This document shows positions 11,760 to 21,840 of a stretch of DNA of 64,000 nucleotides, one piece after another. A program made the position numbers and the translations under genes. Source of the DNA: Cephalopachus bancanus (Eukaryota; Chordata; Mammalia; Primates; Tarsiidae); NCBI GenBank assembly GCA_027257055.1, contig JAPVLO010000045.1:682001-746000 (forward strand), in the 5' to 3' direction. Under the pieces are notes generated by a model. The model was not told the origin of the DNA and did no database searches. It saw only the letters and a program-made list of their open reading frames with translations. How positions within the stretch are numbered: the stretch's first letter is position 1; each line of letters opens with the position of its first letter.

Positions 11760-12047
11760 AGCCAGGCTCGGTGGTTCAGCCTGTAATCCCGCGCCTTTGG
11801 AGGCTGAGGTGAGTGGATTGCCTGAGCCCGCGGGTTTGAGACCCACCTGGGCAGGCGAGACCTCATCTCTACAATAAATCAAAAAATTAGCCAGGCATGG
11901 TAGTGCGTGCCTGTAATTCCAGCTGCTTGGAAAGCTGAGGTGGAAGGATCGCCGGAGTCCAGCAGGTCGAGGCTGCGGTGGCCAGGAGCGGCCACTGCAC
12001 TCCAGTCTGGGTGACAGAGTGAGACTCCAACTCAAAAAAAAAAAAAA
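11760..12047 (+). repeat. Alu of the window-typical young type
   Basis: Forward dimer with GGTTCAGCCTGTAATCCCGC, ACAATAAATC and CCAGCAGGTCGAGGCTG; target duplication AAAGCTCCCCAG. Confidence 0.97.
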
Positions 12048-12114
12048 AGCTCCCCAGGAGATTATAACGTATAGTCAAACTTGAGAAGTACTGATATATT
12101 AATATATTGTAACA

Positions 12115-12240
12115 TTTTCCGTTTACAGATACAGAGGTTAAGACCCAGGTAGGTTAAGCAACTTGCCCTGTGTCACACAGCTAGCTAGTGGCAAAGAACA
12201 GAAATACAAGTGTTCTAGTTCTCAGACTACTCTCTCAGCA
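12115..12240 (-). repeat. MIR element
   Basis: Reverse-orientation MIR core: TTACAGATACAGAGGTTAAG, GCAACTTGCCCTGTGTCACA and CAGCTAGCTAGTGGC. Confidence 0.75.
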
Positions 12241-12251
12241 ATTTTCTTATC

Positions 12252-12529
12252 TTTTTTTCTTTTTTTTTTTTGAATCAGAGTCTCACTCTGCTGCCCAGAC
12301 TAGAGTGTAGTGGCACGCTCACGGTCACCTCAGCCTCAATCTGCTGGGCTCAGATGATCCTTCCACCTCAGCCTTCCAAGCTGAGGTGGAAGGCATGTGC
12401 CACTATGCCTGACTAATTTTTTGATTTATTGTAGCAATGAGGTCTCACCAAGTTGCCCAGTCTGTTTTTGAACTCGTGGGCTCAGGCAATCCTCTTGCCT
12501 CCGCCTCCTAAATTCCTGGGGCCCGGCCA
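12252..12529 (-). repeat. Alu with an internal hairpin change
   Basis: Reverse dimer. At 12380-12393 the expected AGTAGCTGGAACTACA stretch is replaced by the reverse complement of 12359-12372. Confidence 0.93.
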
Positions 12530-12859
12530 TTGTCAAGAATACATTGTTATTAAGTACAGTCATCAAGTTGTACAATAGATTGCTTCAATTTGTTCTTCCT
12601 ACCTAAGTGAAACTTTGTGCCCTTGGCGAACATGTCTCCAACCCAACTGTACTCCCAGCCCTGGTAATCACCATGCTGCTCTCTACTATGAGTTCAATTG
12701 TTTCAATTCCATATGTAAGTGAGACCATGTGATGTTTGTCTTTCTGGGCCTGGCTTATGTCACTTAACACAGTGTCTTCCAATTCCATCCATTTTTTTTG
12801 CAAATGTCAGAATTTTCCTTCTTTTTGAAGGCTGAATGATATTCCATTATGTATTTATA

Positions 12860-13185
12860 CAGTCAGCCCTCCATATCGGTGGGTTCTTTATCTGGGGATT
12901 CATCCAATCATAGGTCAAAAATATTTGAGAAAAAAATGAATGACCGTGTCTGTACAAAGCATGTGCAGACTTTTTTTGGTGATTATTTCCTAAATTATAC
13001 AGTGCAACAGCTATTTACATTGCAGTTGCATTGTATTAGGTATTGCAGGTAATCTAGAGATAATTTAAAGTATACAAGAGGGCTGCACAGGTTACATGCC
13101 AATACTATATCATTTTATGTAAGGAACTTGAGCATCCATGGTATCTGAGAGAGGTCCTGGAACCTACCCCCTTTGGTACCCACTG
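12860..13185. mobile_element. Tigger-type DNA transposon remnant in L1 A
   Basis: This 326-bp non-autonomous element starts CAGTCAGCCCTCCATATC and ends in the near-inverse GGTACCCACTG. It is flanked on both sides by TA (12858-12859 and 13186-13187), the mariner-superfamily target duplication. L1 sequence continues directly on either side (GTATTTA before, TCACATTTTCTTT after). Confidence 0.85.
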
Positions 13186-13464
13186 TATCACATTTTCTTT
13201 ATCCATCCATCCATTGATGGACACTTGGATTGATTCACTACCTTGGCTATTGTGATAATGCTGCAATGGACATGGGAATGCAGATGTCTCTTCAACATAA
13301 TTATTTCATTTCCACTGTATTTATACCCATCAGGGATTGCTGGATCATGTGATGGTTCTGTTTTTAATTTTTTGGAGGAACTTCCATACTGCTTTTCATA
13401 ATGGTTCCATAAAGTGTACAAGAATTCCCTTTTCTCCATATCCTCACCAATACTTGTTCTTTTG

Positions 13465-13719
13465 TAGTGCAGTGGCATGCTCATGGCCACCGAAGCCTTG
13501 ACCTACTGGGCTCAGGAGATCCTTCTGCCTCAGCCTTCCAGGTAAGTAGCCGGGACTACAGGCGTGCGCTACCTTGCCTGGCTTATTTTTTGATTTGTTG
13601 TAGAGACGAGGTCTCACCAAGTCACCCAGGTCTGTCTCAAACCCCTGGACTCAGGCAATTCTCTTGCCTCGGCCTCCCAAACTGCTGTGATTACAGGCTT
13701 GAACCACCACGCCTGGCCA
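13465..13719 (-). repeat. Alu inside L1 A
   Basis: A reverse Alu lacking its T tail and the first 40 or so bases of that end; it ends CACGCCTGGCC. L1 sequence flanks it. Confidence 0.92.
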
Positions 13720-13928
13720 TCTTTTGTCTTTTTGATAAGAGCCCTTCTAACAGGTGTGAGGTGGTATCGTTTTGTGGCTTTAATGAGCATTTCTTGATGA
13801 CTAGAGATTTTGAACATTTTCCCACATACCTGTTGGCCATTTGTATGTCTCCTTTTGAGAAATGCCTATTCAGGTCCTTCACCTATTTTTTAAATGAGGT
13901 CTTTTTTTTCTTCCTATTGAGTGGTTTC

Positions 13929-14354
13929 AGTCTCCTATGGCTTGGAGATGGTTTGTTGGCCCTCACCAAGTCTCATGTTAAAATGTGACCACCAGTGTTG
14001 GAGGTAGGGCTGGTGGGAAGTGTCTGGGTCATGAGGGCAGATCCCTCAATGGCTTGGTACCACTCTTGAGGGAGGGAGTTCTCACTCTAAGTTCCTGAGG
14101 GTACGCGTTGTTGAAAACAGCCTGGCACCACCTCCTCCCTCTTTCTTGGTTTCTCTCACCATGTGACCTCTGCACACACAGTCTCCTCCTCCCTTTCTGC
14201 CACGAGTGGAAGCAGTCTGAAGCCCTCACCACATGCAGAGGCCGGCACCATGCTTCTTGTACAGCCTGCAGATCCGTGAGCCAGACATGCCTCTTTTCTC
14301 TATAAACTACCCAGCCTCAGGTATTCCTGGATAGGAGTTCAAACAGACTAAGGC
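13929..14354 (+). mobile_element. MaLR (MST/THE1-like) solo LTR in L1 A
   Basis: The order is CTATGGCTTGGAGATG, CCTCACCAAGTCTCATG, GGTCATGAGGGCAGATC, GAAGCCCTCACCA, TATAAACTACCCAGCCTCAG and AGACTAAGGCAG, which matches the MST-type MaLR LTR layout. L1 flanks are GAGTGGTTT before and GAGTTCCTTACATATCC after. There is no internal region. Confidence 0.8.
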
Positions 14355-15017
14355 AGAGTTCCTTACATATCCTGGATATTAATTCTTTACCAGATAGTAA
14401 TCCTTTATCTTCTTAAGTGTTGCAGTTCCAGGTGTTCTGGTTTTTAAAAAACCTATTTTTATTTTTTGTATTTGATGTGAGATTAAGGTCTAATGTCAGT
14501 CCTCCACACATGAATATCCAGTTGTCCCAATGCCATTCATTGAAAAGGCTATCCTTTTTCCTTTGTGTGTTCTTGGCACCTTTGTGGAAGATCAAGTGAC
14601 CATAAATGTGTGATTTATGTCTGGGATCTCTGTTCTGTTTCATTGGTCTATGTGTCTGTTTTTATGCCAGTACCATGCTGTTTTGATGACTATAGTTTTG
14701 TAGTATATTTAAAAGAGCTCCAGCTTTGTTCTTTCTGTTCAATATTGCTTTGGTTCTTCAGAGTCTTTTGTGGTTCTATATACATTTTAGGAATTTTTCT
14801 CTATTTCTATGAAAAATGTCATTGGTATTTTGACAGGAATTGCACTGAATCTGTAGATCATTTTGGATAGTATAGACATTTAAAAAATTGTCATTCTTCC
14901 AATTCATGAACTTAGGATAGTTTTCCATTTATTTGTGTCTTCCTCAGTTTCTTTCATCATTTTCAGTGTACAATTCTTTCATCTCCTTGGTTAAATGTAT
15001 TCCTTTCTTTTGGTAGC

Positions 15018-15300
15018 TTTTTTTTTTTTTTTTGAGTTGGAGTCTCACTCTGTTGCCCAGGCTGAGTGCAGTGGCACACTCACAGCCACCCGTGTCAACC
15101 TGCTGGGCTCTGGCAATCTTTCCGCCTCAACCTTCCAAGTAGCCAGAACTAAAGGTGCGTGCTACCACGCCTGGCTAATTTTTTGATATTGTAGAGATGA
15201 GGTCTCGTCAAGTTGCCCAGGCTGTTTTCAAACCTGTGGACTCAGGCAATCCTCTTGCCTCCCAAAGTGCTGGGATTACAGGCTTGAGCCACTGCACCTG
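15018..15300 (-). repeat. Alu inside L1 A
   Basis: Reverse dimer with target duplication TTGGTAGCT / TTTGTAGCT. Confidence 0.95.
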
Positions 15301-16078
15301 ACTTTTTTGTAGCTACTTTAAATTGAATTTTTAAAATTTCTTTTTCAGATAGATCATTGGTACTGTATAAAAACTCTCCTGGTTTTTGTATGTTGATTTT
15401 CTATCCTGTAACTTTACTAAATTTGTTTATTAGTTCTAACAGTTTTCTGGAGGGGTATTTAGAGTCTTCTATATACAAGATTATGATCAGAGACAATTTA
15501 AGTTCTTTTCTAATGTGGATGCTTTTTAAATTTTTTTCTCTTGCCTAATTGCTCTGTGTAGGACTTCCAGTACTATGCTGAATCACAGTAGCAAGAATGA
15601 GAATCCTTTTTTAAAAAATATTTTATTTTAAAGATGTGGGGTACAGTTCAGTGTTGGGTACATAAGTGGCCATCGTACAGATGAAGTTTGAGCCTCTCCT
15701 TCGTTCCCACTTCATCTGGTTTGAGATCAGGTACCTTTATTGATGTTATTTGCCTTCCCCCAGCCCCCATGGCAGTGTCTCACTACTGCCAATCCCTTTC
15801 TTATAGTATTATGGTAAATGTTCAGGGTCTGCTTATGAGTGAGTACATGTAGTACTCAGATCTTTGTTTCTGTGATAAATCACTGAGTATTATAGACTCT
15901 AATTCCATCCAAGTTGCTGTGAGTTTCATAATTTGTCCTTTTTTATGACTGGGTAATACTCTATCATGTATATTTACCACATTTTCTTTATCTAGCCCTC
16001 TTTTGATGGGTAGCACAGTTGGTTCCATGTTTTTGCTGCTGTGAATAATGCTGCAATAAACATGCATGTGCAAGTATC

Positions 16079-16370
16079 TTTTTTGTTTTTTTGAGTCGGA
16101 GTCTCACTCCGTCACCCAGGCTGGAGTGCAGTGGCACATTCATGGCCACCCCAGCATCGACCTGCTGGGCTCCGGTGAACCTTCCACCTCAGCCTTCCAA
16201 GTAACCAGAACTACAGGCATGTACTGCCACGCCTGGTTAATTTTGTATTTATTGTAGAGACAAGGTCTTGCCAAACTGCCTGGACTGGTCTCGAACTCAT
16301 GGTCTCAGGCAATCCATTTGCCTTGGCCTCCCAAAGTGCTGGGATTGCAGGCTGAGCCACTAAGCCTGGC
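16079..16370 (-). repeat. Alu inside L1 B
   Basis: Reverse dimer; flanks AGTATCTTTTTT / AGATATCTTTTT. Confidence 0.95.
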
Positions 16371-17517
16371 CCAGATATCTTTTTTATAGAGTGATTTGAG
16401 TTATCCAGGTATATTCCCAGTAGGGGGATTGTGGGGTTGTAAGAACGGTCAATTTTTAGATCTTTTAGAAATCACCACACTGTTTTCCACAGAGGTTGTA
16501 CTAGTTTACACTCCCACCAACAGTGTAGGAATGCTCCCTTACCCCTGCATCCTCTCCAGCATCTGTTGTTTTTTCAGTTATTGATGATGGCCATCCTGGC
16601 TGGAGTTAGGTGGTATCTCAGTATGGTTTTAATTTGCATTTCTTTGATGATTAGTAAGGCTGAGCATTTTTTCATGTATCCGTTGTCTGCTCATAAGTCT
16701 TCTGAGAAGTGTCTTCATACCTTTTGCCCACTTTTTAATAGGGTTGTTTTTTTCCTTTCAGCATGTTTGAGCTTCTTGTAGATCCTGTAGAACCTTGTAG
16801 ATCCTCACCTTTCTCGGATTTATGGTGGGCAAATTTTTTTCTCATTCTGTGGGCTGTCTCCCACTCTCTCAATGGTTTCTTTTGCTTTGCAGAAGCTTTT
16901 CAGTTTGATGAGGTCCCACTTGTCTATCTTATCTTTTATGGCATTCGTTTTTGGAGAATTGATCAAGAATTGGTTGCTTACTCCAATGCACCTTAGAGTG
17001 TTTCCTATGTTTTCTTCTAGGATTCTTATAGTTTGAGGTTTTACATTTAGGTCTTTGTTCCATTTAAAGTTTATTTTTGTTTATGGTGATAGGTAGGGAT
17101 CCTGTTTCATTCTTCTGCATGTGCTCAACCAGTTTTCCCAGCACTATTTACTGAATAGGTTCTCCTCTTCCCAGTGGTTGTTGATGGAGGCTTTGTCGAA
17201 GATGAGTTGGTTGAGAAATTGAGGTTTTGCTTCCAGAATTTCTATACTGTTCCATTGGCCTATATGCCTGTTCTTGTACCAATACCAGGCTGTTTTGATT
17301 ATTATAGCCTTATACTAGAGTTTGAAGTCTGGAAGTACGATATCTCCCGCTTTGTTTCTTTTGCTAAGAAACAAAACAAAAAATTTGTGGTCTTTTATGT
17401 TTCCCTATGAATTTCTGTATTGTCATTTTCAGGTCTGAGGAGACTTATGTTGGTATTTAACAAGTATTCTGTAGATTGCCTTTGGTAGGATGTATATCTT
17501 AACAATGTTAGTTCTAC

Positions 17518-17798
17518 CGGGCTCGGTGGCTCAGCCTGTAATCCCGCGCCTTTGGGAGGCTGAGGTGAGTGGATTGCCTGAGACCGTGGGTTCGAGACCC
17601 ACCTGGGCAGCGAGACCTCATCTCTACGATAAATCAAAAAATCAGCTGGGCGTGGTAGCGCATGCCTGTAATTCCGGCTACTTGGAAGGCTGAGGCGGAA
17701 GGATCGCCGGAGCCCAGCAGGTCGAGGCTGCGGTGGCTGGGAACGGCCACTGCACTCCAGTCTGGGCGACAGAGTGAGACTCCAACTCAAAAAAAAAC
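17518..17798 (+). repeat. Alu inside L1 B, young type
   Basis: Forward dimer starting CCGGGCTCGGTGGCTCAG; target duplication AACAATGTTAGTTCT / AACAGTGTTAGTTCT. Confidence 0.97.
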
Positions 17799-19184
17799 CA
17801 AACAGTGTTAGTTCTTCTGATCCCTGAGCATGAAATATTTTTCTGTTTGTTTGTGTCTTTGAGCAATGTTTCATAGTTTTCATTGAAAAAGTCTTTCACT
17901 TCTCTGGTTAGGAAGATACCAAGGCCTTTCTTTCTTTCTTTTTTGTGGCTACTGTGAATGGAATTGTGCTTTTTTTATTTAATTATCTGTCTGTTTATTG
18001 TTGGGGTTTAAGAATGCGACTGTCTTTTGCACATTTATTTTGTACCCTGAGATTTTGCCAGAGTTCTTTATCAGTGCAAAGAGGTTTTTGTCAGATTCTC
18101 TTGGGTTTTCAATGTATAGGATCATGTTGTCTGCAAAGAGAGATAACATCTTCTTTTCCTATTTGGATACCCTTAATTTCCTTCTCTTGTCTGATTGCCC
18201 TCACTACAATTTCCAATACTATGTTTAAACAGGAGGGGTGAGAGTGGGCATCCTTGTCTTGTTTCGATTTTCAGGGGAAATGGCTCCAATTTCTGTCCAT
18301 TTAGCAGTATGTTGGCAAAATAGTAGATGGCTCTTGCTATTTTGAGCTACACCTGCCTATGCCTAGGTGTTCAAGGCATATTTTTATTAAGAAGGGATGC
18401 TGGATTTTATCAAAAAGTGGTTTCTGCGTTTAAATATCAGAATCATGTGGTTCTTACTTTTATATCTGTTGATGTATTTAATTACCTTTATGATCTTATG
18501 GATGTTGAACCAGCCCTGCATTCCAGGGATAAAGCCTACTTGGTCATGGTGGATGATTTTTGAGATGTGTAGTTGAATCATATTTGCTAGAATCTTGTTG
18601 AGAATTTTTGCATCTATGTTCATCAGGGTTATTGGCCTGTAGTTCTCGTTCTTTGTTGGATATTTACTGGTTTGGGTATCAATGTGATGTTAGTGTCATA
18701 AAATGATTTGGGAAGAATTCAAGAATGGGAATCCTTTTCTTTTTCCTGATCTTAGAGAACAACTTTTCAGCACTGAGTATGATGTTAGCTGCAGGTTTGT
18801 CATTTATGGCCTTTATTATGTTGAGGCACATTTCTTCCATATCTAATTTGTTGAGAGTTTTTATCATGAAAGAGATGTTGAATTTTGTTAAATGCTTTTT
18901 CTGCATCTATTGAGATGATCATATGGTGTTTTGTCCCTCATTTTGTTAACGTGATATCTCACATTTATGGATTTGCATTTGTTGAACCATCCTTACATCC
19001 CTATGATAAATCCCATTGGATCATGTTTAATGATCTTTATGATGCATAGTTGAATTCAGTTTGCTAGTATTTTGTCGAGGATTTTTGCTTCTATGTTCAT
19101 CAGATATATTGGTTTGTAATTTTTTTCTTATTAGTGCCCTTGTCTGGCTTTGGTATCAGAGTGCTGTGGAAAAATGAGTTTGAG

Positions 19185-19481
19185 GGCCGGTCTTGATGGC
19201 TCAGCCTGTAATCCCAGCACTTTGGGAGGCTGAGGTGAGGGGATTGCCTGAGCCCGCGGTTCGAGACCTGCCCGGGGAACTTGGTGAGACCTCATCTCTA
19301 CAATAAATCAAAAAATCAGCCAGGCGTGGTAGCATATGCCTGTAATTCCGGCTACTTGGAAGGCTGAGGCGGAAGGATTGCCGGAGCCCAGCAGGTCAAG
19401 GCTGCGGTGGCTGGGAGCAGTCACCGCACTCCAGTCTGGGCAACAGAGTGAGACTCCAACTCAAAAAAAAAAGAAAAGAAA
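19185..19481 (+). repeat. Alu inside L1 A
   Basis: Forward dimer with target duplication AAAAATGAGTTTGA on both sides. Confidence 0.97.
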
Positions 19482-19514
19482 AATGAGTTTGAAGTATTCC
19501 CTCTTCTTCTACTA

Positions 19515-19805
19515 TTTTTTTTTTTTTTGAGTTGGAGTCTCACTCTGTTGCCCAGACTGGAGTGCGGTGACTGCTCCCGGCCATCGCAGCCTTGACCTGC
19601 TGGGCTCCGGCAATCCTTCCGCCTCAGCCTTCCAAGTAGCCGGAATTACAGGCATGCGCTACCACACCCGGTTGATTTTTTGATTTATTGTAGAGATGAG
19701 GTCTTGCCAAGTTGCCCGGGCGGGTCTCGAACCCGCGGGCTCAGGCAATCCACTCACCTCGGCCTCCCAAAGCGCGAGATTACAGGCTGAGCCACCAAGC
19801 CCGGC
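19515..19805 (-). repeat. Alu inside L1 A, opposite to its neighbour
   Basis: Reverse dimer of the young type; target duplication CTCTTCTTCTAC / CTCTTCTTCCAC. It is only about 33 bp from the forward Alu, so it forms an inverted pair. Confidence 0.97.
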
Positions 19806-20298
19806 TCTTCTTCCACTTTTTGGAATAGTATGAGAAAGATAAGTATTAGTTCTTTAAACATTCTTCTTTGGATGAAACTAAGAGTTTGTTTTTTTAAAAG
19901 GTTAACAAAACTGAACAAATCTTTAGCTAGACTAAGAAAAAAAGAGAGAAGATTCAAACAAATAAAAGAAATGAAAAAAGAAGACATTACAATTGGCACC
20001 ACAGACATACAAAGGATCCTAAGAAACTGCTATAAACAATTAGATGCCAACAATTGGATAAACTAGAAAAAAAAAGGATACATTTCTTGACACATACAAC
20101 CTACCAAGACTGAATCATGAAGAAACAGAACATATGAAGAGACCAATAACCAGTAAGGAGGAGACTGAAACAGTAATAAAACGTCACCTATCAAATAATA
20201 AAAGCCCAGGACCTGATGGCTCCAGTTGAATTCCAGAAATCGCTTACTCTTATCTTTACATATTTTCCTTTAAATTGACTCCCTTTTAAGCATTAAAC

Positions 20299-20591
20299 CT
20301 TTTTTTTTTTTTGAGTTGGAGTCTCACTCTGCCTTCCAGGCTGTAGTGCAGTGGTACGCTCACAGCCACCACAGCCTCAATCTGCTGGGTTCAGGAGATC
20401 CTTCTACCTCAGCCTTCCAAATAGCGGGAACTACAGGCATGCGCTACCATGACGGGCTTATTTTTTAATTTATTGTAGAGACGAGGTCTCACCAAGTTGT
20501 CCAGGCTGGTTTCGAATCCCCGGGCTCAGGCAACCCTCTCTCCTTGGTCTCCCAAAGTGCTGGGAATATAGACTGAGCCACTAGTCCAGCC
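20299..20591 (-). repeat. Alu
   Basis: Reverse dimer; flanks TTAAACCTTTT / CTAAACCTATTTT. Confidence 0.95.
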
Positions 20592-21553
20592 TAAACCTAT
20601 TTTAAAAGAAAACTTTATGTCATGTGATAACTGGAAAAATCTGGTTCACTTGCTAATGTGACTAAGTTGTGTCTAGATAAAATTACCTGCTAAACACTCT
20701 CAGCTCAAAACCTGTACTCTCATTTAAAGAACAATAAGTGATAGGAATAAATATGTTACTATCATGGCATTGAAAGGCTTTCTCCTTGACAAAAGGGCTC
20801 AAAGAGAATTGAACAGGGAGATTTTTTTTTTCTTTTACTGTATGAGTCATATAATAAATTCTGGAAGAATCAGTTCTGTTATTAATGAATACATTCTGCA
20901 TCCACATAGCACCTATGATTACCTCGGGTACCATGGACGTCTACATCACACTCTCTGTGAAATACAAAACTGCATGCACAATTGGAGGCTGGCTTGTTTC
21001 CTGGATATCTTTGCAATGGCCTTCTAATCAGAATGGTTAAAGATCAAAATACATTAAGAGTAGAATTCCGGCATTAAAAGATCTGTATACAATGGGGAAG
21101 AAAAGAAAAAGACAACTTTTTTTTTTAATATGTCCTCAAAAGGAAAAATCTACCAAGAACTTCATTCATTGAGTTTAAAACTCTTTACAAATTATTAAAT
21201 AATCAAACTGATGCTAATTATAAGCAAACACACATTGTTTAGTGCTCTCGCTAAGCAGAAAAACACTGGGTGGAATTAAAATACAAGAAAGAGATGGAAG
21301 ACCCTACTGTGACTCTCAGCTAAGTCAAATTTGATTAGATCATGTTTTTCTAAGGCAAACTTTTGGTTTTTTGAGAGAAAATTTTTCCTATTAGACAAAC
21401 CTCAACGGCTTGAACCAGTTGTATAGGACAAATTATGAGGGTACAAGACTGCTGCCTGTTTCCTCAGGCATTACTCTACAGTGAAAAAATGTTTGCTGGA
21501 GCAATCCTTATACCTTCCATAAAATGTGGACTTATTGGCAATCATTTCATTTC
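20592..21553. other. Intergenic unique AT-rich sequence
   Basis: No recognisable repeat, exon or RNA. Confidence 0.55.
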
Positions 21554-21840
21554 TTTTTGTTTTTTGAGATAGAATCACCCTTTGTCATCCAGGCTGGAGT
21601 CAGTGATACGATTCTTGTTCATTGCAGCCTCGAACTCCTAGGCTAAAATGACCTTCCTACTTCAGCCTCCCAAGTAACTGGGACTGCAGGTGCACACCAC
21701 CATGTTCAGCTGATAATTTTTTAATTAAAAAAAATTTTTTTTTGTAGAGATAAGATCTCATTATTGTCCAGGCTGATCATGGACCCACCTTGGCCTCCCA
21801 AGGCATTGGGATTACAAGCATGAGCCATCACACCTGGCCT
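21554..21840 (-). repeat. Alu, old
   Basis: Reverse and diverged dimer with the linker TTTTTAATTAAAAAAAAT. Confidence 0.9.

Larger units (their letters stand above)
12531..15610 (-). mobile_element. L1 element A, 3' part, heavily interrupted
   Basis: This is minus-strand L1 3' UTR and ORF2 C-terminal sequence. Translated pieces such as EKQYGSSSKKLKTEPSHDP and KCPSMDGWIKKM are typical of ORF2, with many stops. The copy is split by a Tigger element (12860-13185), an Alu (13465-13719), a MaLR LTR (about 13929-14354), another Alu (15018-15300) and then L1 element B. It resumes at 18721. It is a non-functional old copy. Confidence 0.88.
15611..18720 (-). mobile_element. L1 element B, inserted into L1 A
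   Basis: This 5'-truncated minus-strand L1 runs from a 3' end at 15611 (A-tail side TTTTTTAAAAAATATTTTA) to RT sequence near 18720, which includes [17 protein letters not shown] and [13 protein letters not shown]. It is flanked by a duplication of CAAGAATGRGAATCCTTTT. It contains Alus at 16079-16370 and 17518-17798. Stops and shifts make it inactive. Confidence 0.9.
18721..20250 (-). mobile_element. L1 element A, 5' part with inverted end
   Basis: 18721-19184 and 19806-19860 are minus-strand ORF2 RT sequence (FMIKTLNKL, INDKPAANIIL; FKELI and LILFQKVEEE). From about 19862 to 20250 the L1 sequence reads on the plus strand: ARLRKKERRFKQIKEMKKED, then KSPGPDG at its end, which in ORF2 sits just before the FKEL segment. 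The switch of strand at about 19861 is a typical 5' inversion. Two Alus interrupt it (19185-19481 and 19515-19805). Confidence 0.87.

Noticed and set aside
13467..13988. 173-codon plus-strand frame
   Set aside because: It begins in Alu and runs through reverse L1 sequence; a repeat-derived artefact.
17395..17883. 162-codon minus-strand frame
   Set aside because: Typical Alu reverse translation ([14 protein letters not shown]) flanked by L1.
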